A stretch of 34,305 nt of DNA from Firm-04 sp045596625 (GTDB taxonomy: Bacteria > Bacillota > Clostridia > Oscillospirales > Ruminococcaceae). Positions 7,680 through 16,600 of the stretch are shown piece by piece (within the stretch, counting starts at the first letter, position 1; each line of letters begins with the position of its first letter). The notes under the pieces were generated by a model. It worked only from the letters and a program-made list of their open reading frames with translations. It had not been told where the DNA came from and made no database searches. Made by a program: the position numbers and the translations under genes. The stretch spans positions 1 through 34,305 of the forward strand of contig JAZOCU010000083.1 of the NCBI GenBank assembly GCA_045596625.1, read 5' to 3'.

Positions 7680-8906
7680 TTAACCAAATTCAAGTTTGCT
7701 GGTTAGTTCGCCTTTGTTTTGTAAATCCTCCGTGTGAATAGAAATACGGACATAATCGTCGGCCTTTTCCCTACTTAAAAGAACAACTGTCTCTACATGC
7801 TTTGTATGGGGAAACATATCCACCGGCTGGATCGCTGCGACTCGATAGCCATGCTGCACCAGCAGCCGAAGATCTCTTGCAAGGGTTTCGATCCCGCAGG
7901 AAATATACACGATCCGCTTCGGCGCAAGCTTTACAAGGCTCTCCAAAAAACGCTTGTCACTGCCTGTACGGGGTGGATCAGTAAACACCACGTCGGCAGT
8001 TTCTCCTGCATTTGCCATTTCTTCCATAAACCGTCCGGAATCACCTTGGAAAAAGCGAACATTACTGCACCGATTGGCTTTGGCATTCTTTTGGGCATCG
8101 GCAATCGCAGCAGGATTCAGTTCCACACCGAACACCTCCTTACACCGATCCGAGGCTATGATACCGATCGTACCGGTTCCGCAATAGCAATCCAGCACCC
8201 GATCCTCCGGTGCGAGCGCCGCAAATTCCATGGCAGTTCTATATAATATCTCGGTCTGCACCGGATTCACTTGATAAAATGATCCTGCGGAGATCCGAAA
8301 ACGCTTTTCGCAAAGAAAATCCTCAATATAACCCTTGCCATACAATACGATCTCCTGTTCGCCCATTGTCAATGGCATCGGATTTGTGCAGATATTCTGT
8401 ACTACCGTTGTGATACATGGATGCGCTTTCCGTAATGCTGTCACAAAATTCCGTTTGGATGGAAGCATACTTTTCGCTGTCACCAGACACACCAGATATT
8501 CTCCGCTGTGATATCCCTTCCGGATCATAACATGGCGCAGTACGCCATTGCCGGTATTAGGATTATATGGAAAAATACGAAAGGTCTGCATCAGCTCTTT
8601 GATCGTCACCATCATACGATCTGCCTGCTGATCCTCAAGCAGACAGCTCTCACAGGGTACGATCCTGCCGCTGCCGGACTGGAAGATCCCGGATATGATA
8701 TGTCGGGACGGATTGCTGTAGAATCCATGCTGCACTTTGTTGCGGTAATGATACGGATCCTGCATCCCGATGATCGGTGCACAGTTTCCAAACGCCGATA
8801 AATACCGCCGCACTCTGTTCTGCTTCCAGATCAGCTGTTCTTGATAGGATTCCTGCAGCTGACATCCTCCGCAGCGTTTGAATAATCTGCAATGTTGTTC
8901 TGCCAT
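7680..8906 (-). CDS. rlmD: 23S rRNA (uracil-5-)-methyltransferase, RlmD/RlmCD type
   Basis: A 408-residue SAM-dependent RNA m5U methyltransferase of the TrmA/RlmD family. It begins with iron-sulfur cysteines C6, C12 and C15 (CRLFKRCGGCQ) plus C85/C88, which in this family hold a 4Fe-4S cluster. The SAM site is LDCYCGTGTIGI, followed by TDPPRTG and the catalytic Cys in YISCG. The conserved KHVETVVLL, whose Glu helps release the product, is near the end. An N-terminal TRAM domain, common in relatives, is missing, so the protein is shorter than the usual 450 or so residues. ATG at 8906 has AAAGGAG about 10 bases upstream. It leads an operon with the DUF3885-like gene. Confidence 0.9.
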   Translation of the reverse strand: MAEQHCRLFKRCGGCQLQESYQEQLIWKQNRVRRYLSAFGNCAPIIGMQDPYHYRNKVQHGFYSNPSRHIISGIFQSGSGRIVPCESCLLEDQQADRMMVTIKELMQTFRIFPYNPNTGNGVLRHVMIRKGYHSGEYLVCLVTAKSMLPSKRNFVTALRKAHPCITTVVQNICTNPMPLTMGEQEIVLYGKGYIEDFLCEKRFRISAGSFYQVNPVQTEILYRTAMEFAALAPEDRVLDCYCGTGTIGIIASDRCKEVFGVELNPAAIADAQKNAKANRCSNVRFFQGDSGRFMEEMANAGETADVVFTDPPRTGSDKRFLESLVKLAPKRIVYISCGIETLARDLRLLVQHGYRVAAIQPVDMFPHTKHVETVVLLSREKADDYVRISIHTEDLQNKGELTSKLEFG

Positions 8907-8946
8907 CCCCCCAAGGCTCCTTTCACGATCAAATTGTCTTTTTGTG

Positions 8947-8975
8947 ATTATATCATATTATTGTATTTTATGCAA
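8947..8975 (-). promoter_or_regulatory. Sigma-A promoter of the rlmD-like gene
   Basis: The minus strand carries -35 TTGCAT (8975-8970), a 17-base spacer and a consensus -10 TATAAT (8952-8947), about 40 bases before the start codon. It is divergent from the GH43 gene promoter, with about 92 bases between the two -35 elements. Confidence 0.7.
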
Positions 8976-9067
8976 CCTTTTCAGTGTTTTCTGCACTAAA
9001 AACCGCGCTTTGAAAGCAACATTATTTCAGTTGAAAAAAAATGCTAGAAAGACAGCTGATATATGAA

Positions 9068-9096
9068 TTGAAACAAAGCGAAAAAACAGATACAAT
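9068..9096 (+). promoter_or_regulatory. Sigma-A promoter of the GH43-CBM22-dockerin gene
   Basis: The -35 TTGAAA (9068-9073), a 17-base spacer and -10 TACAAT (9091-9096) place the transcript start near 9103, leaving a leader of about 100 bases before ATG 9203. Confidence 0.6.
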
Positions 9097-9109
9097 AGAA
9101 ATAGTATGA

Positions 9110-9146
9110 TGCGTATTTTTGTCTATTTGACAATCAAGGATACGCA
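9110..9146 (+). promoter_or_regulatory. Two-layer hairpin in the GH43 mRNA leader
   Basis: TGCGTAT (9110-9116) pairs with ATACGCA (9140-9146). Inside it TTGTC (9119-9123) pairs with GACAA (9129-9133) around a TATTT loop. It starts only about 7 bases from the predicted 5' end. It matches no riboswitch family that I recognise. It may be an mRNA-stabilising 5' structure or the target of a regulator. Confidence 0.4.
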
Positions 9147-9202
9147 CAAGCCCCGAAGCAAGCAGGATATCAACAAAAAGCTATGAAATGAGGGAAAGGG
9201 AT

Positions 9203-11617
9203 ATGAAACCAAGATTCAAACTTTTTCGCAAAGCCATTGCATGCATTGCATCGGCACTGATGCTGACTGCATCCATGCAGCTGATGCCCATCGAACCTAC
9301 TATCGAAGCACAGGCTGCACAGAACGTCATTTCCAACCCGTTTATCTGGGCCGATGTACCGGATGTCGATGTCATTCGTGTGGGCGATACCTACTATATG
9401 GTCAGCACAACAATGTACTTCAGCCCCGGTGCGCCAATCATGAAATCACACGATCTGGTTTCGTGGGAAATCTGCAACTATGTATATGATACCTATGCAG
9501 ATGGCGATGTACAGAATCTCACAAATGGCAAGCATGACTACTCGCATGGTCAGTGGGCTACCAGCCTTCGCTACAACAAGGGTACATATTATGTATTCTT
9601 CGGCAGCTATGGCTCCGGTAAATCCTACATCTACAAAACAAACGACATTGAAAACGGTACATGGACCCGTTCCGAGATCTCCGGTATGTATCACGATGCT
9701 TCCATCCTCTTTGATGATGACGGCAGAAATTATCTGGTCTACGGCGGCGGCGGTACCATCCAGATCAAAGAGCTGAACGCTGAAATGACCGGATTCAAAA
9801 ACGGCGGTGTTTCCAAGACCCTATTCTCCACCGGTCTCGATGGTCTGAGCGGTGAAGGTGCACACATTCATAAGCTCAACGGTTATTACTACATCTTCCT
9901 GATTGCATGGCCTTCCGGCAGCGGTCGTATCGAGCTCTGCTACCGCAGTAAAGATCTGCTGGGCAATTACGAAGGAAAGACTGTCCTCAATTCCGGTCTC
10001 GGCTCCTACGGCAGCGGCGTTGCTCAGGGCGGTATCGTTGATACGCCCGATGGCCAATGGTACGGCATGCTGTTCCAGGATCACGGCTCTGTGGGCAGAA
10101 TCCCTGTTCTGGTGCCGGTTACCTGGCAGAATGACTGGCCTATGATGGGTGTAAACGGCAAGGCTCCTCTGACGCTCACTGTAGATACCGATTACACCGG
10201 TGCTTCTCTTGCAAAGAGTGATGATTTCAACTACAGCTCCAATGATGACCTTGCTCTGGAATGGCAATGGAATCACAACCCCGATAATTCCGCATGGTCG
10301 GTAACTGCACGTGAGGGTTATCTCCGACTGACCAACAAGACCATCGCTACCAATCTTCTGAACGCACGCAACACCTTGACCATGCGTACAGAAGGCCCTT
10401 CCTGCAGCAGCTACATCAAGCTGGATACCACCGGCATGAAGGTCGGTGACTATGCAGGTCTTTCCGCATTCCAATTCAAATACGGTAATGTAGGCGTTTA
10501 TGTTGCCGATGACGGATCCAAGAAGATCTATATGGCAAATAACGGCGGCTATTCCGGCTCTGCGGATGTCACCGCAAGCTATAACAAGATCGTTGCACAA
10601 ACGAATATGACCGGTGACACTGTCTATCTGAAGGTAGATTTCCACTTCAGCAATGTCAATTCCGACGGCAGCAGCTCTAACAACATTGATAAAGCAAACT
10701 TCTACTATTCCTACGACGGCAGCAACTGGACAAAGATCGGTGAAGAACTCAGCATGGTCTATGATCTGAAGCTGTTCACCGGCTACCGCAGTGCGATCTA
10801 CAGCTATGCCACCAAGAATACCGGCGGCTATGCCGATATCGATTCGTTCAATTATTCTCGTGCAGAATGGAATGTTCCTACTGTCATCGAGCCCGATGAG
10901 AACGGCTATTTCTTCCACAGCACCTTTGAAGGCAATACCGACAGCTGGACCGGCAGAGGCTCTGCTACCATCCAGACCAGCGGAAAGACCGCTTATATGG
11001 GTTCTGAATCTCTGCTCGTAGCCAATCGCGAGGCTGCATGGAACGGTGTAACACGTAAGCTCAGCCCCGTAGCCTTTGAGCCCGGTAATGAGTACAGCTT
11101 CAGCGTTTGTGCTCAGTATTTCGATGGCGATCCGACACAGCTCTTCTATCTGAAGCTGCAGTATGTGGATGCAGCCGGTGAAACCATTTATGATACCATC
11201 GCAGAAGCAACGGCAATGAACGGCTCCTACGTTCAGCTTGCCAATACCAATTATCTGATCCCAGCAGATGCTACCAATATGTACATCTATGTTGAAACCG
11301 CCGATAACACCATGGACTTCTATATTGATGAAGCGATCGGTGCGCTGCCCGGCGTTGTGGTCGATGGCCCTGCCGCAGTAGAGTTCCTTCTCGGCGATGC
11401 AAACTCCGATGATAGCATCGATGCAACCGATTTCTCCATTGCAAAGAAGATCATCCTCGGCGGTGAAGTCGATGCGATCGCAGTGCTTGCTGCTGATGTC
11501 AACAAGGATAACCGTGTTTCGATCTCTGACCTCGTTTGGTACGCAAAGTATCTGACCGGTCAAGTGAGCGATTATCCCGAACAGGGTGAAGTCGTTGCAG
11601 GCGATGAGGCTCTCTGA
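9203..11617 (+). CDS. Cellulosomal GH43 enzyme with CBM22 and dockerin (beta-xylosidase/arabinofuranosidase type)
   Basis: An 804-residue secreted arabinoxylan-active enzyme. A signal peptide (about 1-38, cleaved near AQA-AQ) precedes a five-bladed GH43 domain (about 44-330) with a likely general base D54 (in DVPDVDVIRVGD), pKa-setting D165 (MYHDASILFDDDG) and acid E218 (SGEGAHIHK). Next is a concanavalin-like GH43 C-terminal domain (about 340-545), a CBM22-like module (about 548-685, FFHSTFEGNTDSWTGRG), and a C-terminal dockerin whose two calcium loops, DANSDDSIDATD and DVNKDNRVSISD, are complete. ATG 9203 is chosen over 9188 because AGGGAAAGGG (9191-9200) lies between them. Whether it acts as a xylosidase, arabinofuranosidase or both is not visible. 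The dockerin implies assembly on a scaffoldin outside the cell. Confidence 0.92.
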   Translation: MKPRFKLFRKAIACIASALMLTASMQLMPIEPTIEAQAAQNVISNPFIWADVPDVDVIRVGDTYYMVSTTMYFSPGAPIMKSHDLVSWEICNYVYDTYADGDVQNLTNGKHDYSHGQWATSLRYNKGTYYVFFGSYGSGKSYIYKTNDIENGTWTRSEISGMYHDASILFDDDGRNYLVYGGGGTIQIKELNAEMTGFKNGGVSKTLFSTGLDGLSGEGAHIHKLNGYYYIFLIAWPSGSGRIELCYRSKDLLGNYEGKTVLNSGLGSYGSGVAQGGIVDTPDGQWYGMLFQDHGSVGRIPVLVPVTWQNDWPMMGVNGKAPLTLTVDTDYTGASLAKSDDFNYSSNDDLALEWQWNHNPDNSAWSVTAREGYLRLTNKTIATNLLNARNTLTMRTEGPSCSSYIKLDTTGMKVGDYAGLSAFQFKYGNVGVYVADDGSKKIYMANNGGYSGSADVTASYNKIVAQTNMTGDTVYLKVDFHFSNVNSDGSSSNNIDKANFYYSYDGSNWTKIGEELSMVYDLKLFTGYRSAIYSYATKNTGGYADIDSFNYSRAEWNVPTVIEPDENGYFFHSTFEGNTDSWTGRGSATIQTSGKTAYMGSESLLVANREAAWNGVTRKLSPVAFEPGNEYSFSVCAQYFDGDPTQLFYLKLQYVDAAGETIYDTIAEATAMNGSYVQLANTNYLIPADATNMYIYVETADNTMDFYIDEAIGALPGVVVDGPAAVEFLLGDANSDDSIDATDFSIAKKIILGGEVDAIAVLAADVNKDNRVSISDLVWYAKYLTGQVSDYPEQGEVVAGDEAL

Positions 11618-11654
11618 TAGGCGCTCTTAACTACTTGATCCAATCGTAAATGCC

Positions 11655-11697
11655 AAAGCCGCTTCTGATCGGATATCGGAAGCGGCTTTTTGTTTTT
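11655..11697 (+). terminator. Intrinsic terminator after the GH43 gene
   Basis: AAAGCCGCTTC (11655-11665) pairs with GAAGCGGCTTT (11679-11689), followed by a T-rich run. It separates the GH43 gene from the next promoter, which begins 3 bases beyond this span. Confidence 0.85.
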
Positions 11698-11699
11698 GC

Positions 11700-11728
11700 T
11701 TGACTTGTGAAAATGCATCTGATATAAT
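11700..11728 (+). promoter_or_regulatory. Sigma-A promoter of the small membrane protein gene
   Basis: TTGACT (11700-11705), a 17-base spacer and TATAAT (11723-11728), followed by an AGAGGAAAA ribosome site just before ATG 11775. Confidence 0.7.
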
Positions 11729-11774
11729 AATGTAATCAGACAAATCGAACAACTGAAATATAGAGGAAAATATT

Positions 11775-12071
11775 ATGCCAAATCATGCTCTGAATCTATC
11801 TGAATGGATCCCTTGTATTGCTATCGGCGCAATCGGACTGTTTTTTCTTGTCCTAACATATGCCGCAATCATTCTAAGCAAACAAAAAGGCAGATTTATT
11901 TCAGGATTTCCATGCGTCGGCGGAATATTGATATTCATTGCATTTATGGTTTCGCCATGCAAATGGCTTTGTGTATTATGCATATTGGATTACGGAATCT
12001 GGATGCTGCCTTATTCGCTGATCAAGCAGTTTGTTGCGTCGAAACGTAATCCGAAAAACAAATCCTCATAA
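11775..12071 (+). CDS. Small membrane protein of unknown function
   Basis: A 98-residue protein with three probable membrane segments (about 12-34, 43-62 and 64-84) and a strongly basic C-terminus (KQFVASKRNPKNKSS), which would face the cytoplasm. It resembles no family that I can name. It has its own near-consensus promoter, a ribosome site and a strong downstream terminator, so it is a monocistronic gene and probably real despite its size. The neighbours (a cellulosomal GH43 and glycyl-tRNA synthetase) give no hint of its role. Confidence 0.7.
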   Translation: MPNHALNLSEWIPCIAIGAIGLFFLVLTYAAIILSKQKGRFISGFPCVGGILIFIAFMVSPCKWLCVLCILDYGIWMLPYSLIKQFVASKRNPKNKSS

Positions 12072-12120
12072 AAAACAAAGACGTTTCCTTGCTTATAGAA
12101 GGAAACGTCTTTGTTTTAAT
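12072..12120. terminator. Bidirectional intrinsic terminator
   Basis: A perfect 19 bp stem, AAAACAAAGACGTTTCCTT (12072-12090) with its complement at 12099-12117, and an 8-base loop. A/T runs on both sides let it serve the membrane protein gene and the convergent glycyl-tRNA synthetase gene. Confidence 0.9.
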
Positions 12121-12123
12121 ATC

Positions 12124-13530
12124 TCAGAATGCAATTTTTTCTTCCAGATAGGCTACCAGCTGATCGATCGGAACACGAACCTGCTCCATGGTATCACGAT
12201 CACGAATCGTAACACTGTTATCCTTCTCCAGAGTATCAAAATCATAGGTGATGCAGAAAGGCGTACCGATCTCATCCTGGCGGCGATACCGCTTGCCAAT
12301 GGTACCGGTCTCATCGAAATCAACATTGAACTTCTTGGAAAGCATATCAAATACTTCCATTGCCTGCGGTGTCAGCTTCTTTACCAGAGGCAGCACAGCA
12401 GCTTTGAACGGTGCCAATGCAGGATGGAACCGCATCACGGTACGAACATCCTTCTTCTCGTTGCCGTTCTTGTCCACAGAGATGATCTCTTCCTCATCAT
12501 ATGCCTCAGTCACAACAGTAAGGAACAGACGCTCTACACCCAGAGAAGGCTCAATTACATAAGGCACATACTTTTCATTGGTCTCCGGATCGAAATATTC
12601 AAGCGATTTGCCGCTGGTCTTGATGTGCTGGGTCAGATCGTAATCGGTACGATCCGCAACACCCCAAAGCTCACCCCAGCCAAAGGGGAACAAATACTCA
12701 AAGTCGGTTGTTGCCTTGGAATAGAAGCAAAGCTCCTCGGGAGAATGATCCCGCAAACGAAGATTCTCCTCTTTGATGCCCAAACTCAACAGCCAATCAC
12801 GGCAGAAGCTGCGCCAGTAGTCAAACCATTCCAGATCAGTACCGGGCTTACAGAAAAACTCCAGCTCCATCTGTTCGAACTCACGCACACGGAAAATAAA
12901 GTTGCCGGGTGTGATCTCGTTACGGAAGGACTTACCGATCTGTGCAACACCAAACGGTACCTTTTTACGACTGGTTCGCTGAATATTGGCAAAGTTTACG
13001 AAAATACCCTGGGCCGTCTCAGGACGCAGATACAACTCAGATTTATTATCCTCAGTAACGCCCTGGAAGGTCTTGAACATCAGATTAAACTGACGGATAT
13101 CGGTAAAGTTTTCCTTGCCGCAGTTGGGACAGCAGATATGATGCTCACGGATATAACTAAGCATTTCCTCATTGCTCCAACCACTGGGATTGGTACCATC
13201 AAAATCTTCGATGAGATTATCGGCTCTGTGACGAGTCTTGCACTCCTTACAGTCCATCAACGGATCCGAAAATCCGCCGATATGACCGGAAGCGACCCAT
13301 GTCTGTGGGTTCATCAGAATGGCACTGTCCAGCCCTACATTGAATCGATTCTCCTGAATAAACTTCTTTCTCCAGGCATTCTTGATGTTGTTCTTCAATT
13401 CCACACCGAGCGGGCCGTAATCCCATGTGTTTGCCAGACCGCCGTAAATCTCAGAGCCGGGATATACAAAGCCGCGTCCCTGACAAAGCGCAACGATCTG
13501 TTCCATTGTTTTTTCGGTATTTTTCAGCAT
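12124..13530 (-). CDS. glyS: Glycyl-tRNA synthetase, class II dimeric type
   Basis: A 468-residue single-chain glycyl-tRNA synthetase, which charges tRNA-Gly with glycine. It opens with GFVYPGSEIYGGLANTWDYG, typical of the alpha-2 form. A zinc-binding insertion has paired cysteines, CKEC and CCPNC. Motif 2 is FRNEITPGNFIFRVREFEQME and motif 3 contains SLGVERLFL. The C-terminal 110 residues are the anticodon-binding domain (KRYRRQDEIGTPFCITYD). An in-frame ATG at 13557 is rejected because it lies upstream of the GGAAAGGCGG ribosome site (13547-13538) that serves ATG 13530. It has its own consensus promoter; the leader is about 30 bases, too short for a T-box. Confidence 0.97.
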   Translation of the reverse strand: MLKNTEKTMEQIVALCQGRGFVYPGSEIYGGLANTWDYGPLGVELKNNIKNAWRKKFIQENRFNVGLDSAILMNPQTWVASGHIGGFSDPLMDCKECKTRHRADNLIEDFDGTNPSGWSNEEMLSYIREHHICCPNCGKENFTDIRQFNLMFKTFQGVTEDNKSELYLRPETAQGIFVNFANIQRTSRKKVPFGVAQIGKSFRNEITPGNFIFRVREFEQMELEFFCKPGTDLEWFDYWRSFCRDWLLSLGIKEENLRLRDHSPEELCFYSKATTDFEYLFPFGWGELWGVADRTDYDLTQHIKTSGKSLEYFDPETNEKYVPYVIEPSLGVERLFLTVVTEAYDEEEIISVDKNGNEKKDVRTVMRFHPALAPFKAAVLPLVKKLTPQAMEVFDMLSKKFNVDFDETGTIGKRYRRQDEIGTPFCITYDFDTLEKDNSVTIRDRDTMEQVRVPIDQLVAYLEEKIAF

Positions 13531-13568
13531 GATAAAACCGCCTTTCCTTAATTGCACATACTTTATTT

Positions 13569-13597
13569 ATTATAGAACAGTTTGCAAAAATTGTCAA
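13569..13597 (-). promoter_or_regulatory. Consensus sigma-A promoter of glyS
   Basis: Perfect TTGACA (13597-13592), a 17-base spacer and perfect TATAAT (13574-13569). It begins only 8 bases after the protease stop codon and no terminator separates them, so read-through from the protease gene is possible. Confidence 0.9.
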
Positions 13598-13604
13598 GAG
13601 ATAT

Positions 13605-16600
13605 TTATGTGCTCTCCACCGATTCTTCCAAAAGCCATTCCATTAAGGCAACCGTATCCAGCAATGTCATCATACCATCGCCATCCATGTCGGCAAGCAG
13701 ATATTGCTGCTGCGTCAGTTTGATCTCGGCTGTTTCGGTCACAGCATGATGATGCAGCACCAGATCCGCCATGGAGCATCTGCCATCGCCGTTGAAATCC
13801 CCTTTTACAGTGATCGCTCCGGCATTCTCATTATTCTCCAGATAGACAAATTCATATTGATCGGCATATTCCGCCGCTTTACAGCCTGCATATCCGTAGA
13901 CCACAAAGGGTTCCGGCAGATCACAGAATAGAGCTTCCGGTATATGCGAGACCGTGATCCCCTCAATTTCAGGCATCAGCGTTACAGTATCCATCTTCTC
14001 ATCAAGGCGATACACCTCTGCATAGCCAATGGATGGATTCATTCGATAGGCCACTCCGTTTTCGGCATCCGTTTTCAACTGATAGCCCTCTGTATTGCAT
14101 TCCGAAAGCAGCAGGCTAAAGGTCTGATTCCAGCTTGCAATATCTGTTGCGGAAATCAGCACATAAACTGTCTCTCCGGCCTTCATGTTGAATTGCAGAT
14201 CGCCCAACATTTTGGTGGTAATGCTGTCAACAAAATGACCTTCCCCATCATAAAGCTGTGCCGTCATCAAGCAAAGCACATCAAACAGATCCAGCTGCAT
14301 CTGTGCATCTGTGCCGGAAGTATACCGATAAATCAGATAATCACATTCCGTTTTCTCCTGTCCGCTGCTGATCTCATCCAGCAGCACCGGGAAGGATTCC
14401 ATATCCGGCAAGGCAAACAGATCGGCTGCTACTACCGAAAACGGTACCTCACACTCACCGAAATACTCACCAATTCCACGATAATGCGCTTTGGCTGTGC
14501 CAACATTGACATTGTCATTACAATATCGCAGCTCATAATCCACACCCTCTGTCAGCAGAATCTCACCATCATAGAACTGTACCTGCGGTATGATTTCTTC
14601 ACCTGTCCATGCCATTTGCGCTGCGACTGCTTCACATTCCGTCAGCAGCTGATAATCATTGGTCAGTGAAAAATGGATCGTACCCTCACGCAATACACCA
14701 TTGAACTTTGCCATAATATAGTAAGTTTTTCCGGCTTCGGCATCAAAGGTTGCATATTGCTCACCTGTACCATAGGCTTCTGCCAGGATCTCACCAGCCT
14801 CATCAAAGGCACGCAGAACTACATCCATGATCTGAGCGTTGGAAAGCATATAGGTGCCATCCTCTTCCGGTTCAAACCGATAGACAGACAGACGATCTTC
14901 CAATGTTACCGATGTCGTATGCTCTCCCACAGTCAGCAGCGGCGCATCCTCCGGCAGATCCACCACGATCTCAAACGAACCGGCGATTCTGCCGTAGCTG
15001 GTGTTCTTTGGCTCTACCAAAAACTCGTGGATGCCAAACATAACCGGATCTTCAAAATAGCGGATATAGTAATCCACATCCTGTATCAATGTAACACCGT
15101 CACATACGACTTTTACGGCTGGTTGGATGATACCACCGGTATAATACTGCGGTTCAACGGTGATCTCCGCATCTTCCAACGAATACGGCTGTCGGATGGT
15201 TACGGCGTGCTCGGTCAGACGCATACTGTTCACATGATAAAAAACCACACAGTAGCGACCGTTCTTCAACTCATAATCATTGGTGCCCTCTCCGCATTTT
15301 ACAAGCGAGAAGCTATCTGTTTTAGGGTCATACAAATACAGACTGTACCGCAGCCTCTTGCTGTTGCTGTTATCAACAGAGATCCGATATGTATCCAGAT
15401 TCGTGCTGAAATGCGAACTTTTTGCCTCAAACCATACTGCATGGGTACGCTGTGACGCAAAGTTCAGTAACAGTGAACTGCCCATTTCCAGCGTAGGTGC
15501 CGCTGCATCCGGTCCGCGATAATCGATCTGATAGGTACGCTCAGCCGCACCGGTATATAATCCTACACCCTGTGCAATGACTGTCGCATAACCCGGTACA
15601 TCATTATGCTGATCCACCTGTACAAAATCCATCTGCGAAGAAAGAACCGTGCCGTCCAGCTCCAGTGAGATCTTCGGAGATATTGTACTGCCGTTATAAA
15701 CATAGCCGTCAATGCCATCCACATATGCGTTCGACAGATTATAAACCTTTGGCGCAACGACCAATGAAAAATAGGCTGCCGCCTTTGCAGTACAGGTGAT
15801 CAGATACCGCTGACCGGCCTGCAGCTGCACAGAGCCGCGAAACATTCCGTTTCCGCCGCTGTTGTCATTTCTGGAAAGCTCTATGCCATTGATATCGGTG
15901 ATCACAGCCAGCGGATCAATGGAATAATAGCGGTGGTCTGTCTGCAGACTGCCCTTTTGCAGATAATACATCCGTTCTTGCTCATAGCCGGGAAGAAATG
16001 TTGCATAGTAATAATACCGTCCGCTGGTCTTGGGAATCAAAAGATAGGTCACAAAATCGGTATCGCTTTCCAGCTTGACCGTCTGGGCGGTATCGGTAAA
16101 CATCTGCTCATATACGGTAATCGAAACCGGAATACAACCCAGATATGCACCAATTCCAAACAAATATACCATACCTTGGCTGTTCTGCTGACGATATACT
16201 GCCAAATAATCAACATCCTGCTGTAGCAGCGTGCCATCCGGTGCAGTCACGGTCACAGCCGGGATCTCGCCCTTGGCACCGGGATAAAAGAACCGATCAT
16301 AGGTTGCCTGCATATCAGACAGCAATGTGCCTTGCGGTTTACTGCGTGTCGCCTTCAACATATACACGCCGCTCCAGATCGGTGCTGTATGCAGCAGATA
16401 CTGCTTACCCTTTTCCAGTATTAAGGTGCAGCGTTCACTACCATCCGACTGCTCTGTGAGCAATGATACCATATTTCCCTGTGTATCAGTGAGAAACGCT
16501 TGTGAAAGCACATCACCACAGACATAGAAGGTATATTCCGCATCATATTCCGGCACAAACAGCAGACTATGCGACTGATCATCGGTAAAATAAATCAGTT

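Noticed and set aside
9103..9202. Known riboswitch (for example a cyclic-di-GMP type) in the GH43 leader
   Set aside because: A hairpin is present but none of the conserved core sequences of the riboswitch classes I know can be seen.
9821..11563. 580-codon open frame antisense to the GH43 gene
   Set aside because: The plus strand encodes a clear GH43-CBM22-dockerin protein; the antisense frame has no domain, promoter or ribosome site and reflects codon bias.
12031..13551. 506-codon open frame antisense to glyS
   Set aside because: glyS is unmistakable on the minus strand; the other frame is a shadow with no recognisable domain.
13531..13600. T-box or glycine riboswitch for glyS
   Set aside because: The consensus promoter leaves a leader of only about 30 bases, too short for a T-box or a glycine riboswitch.
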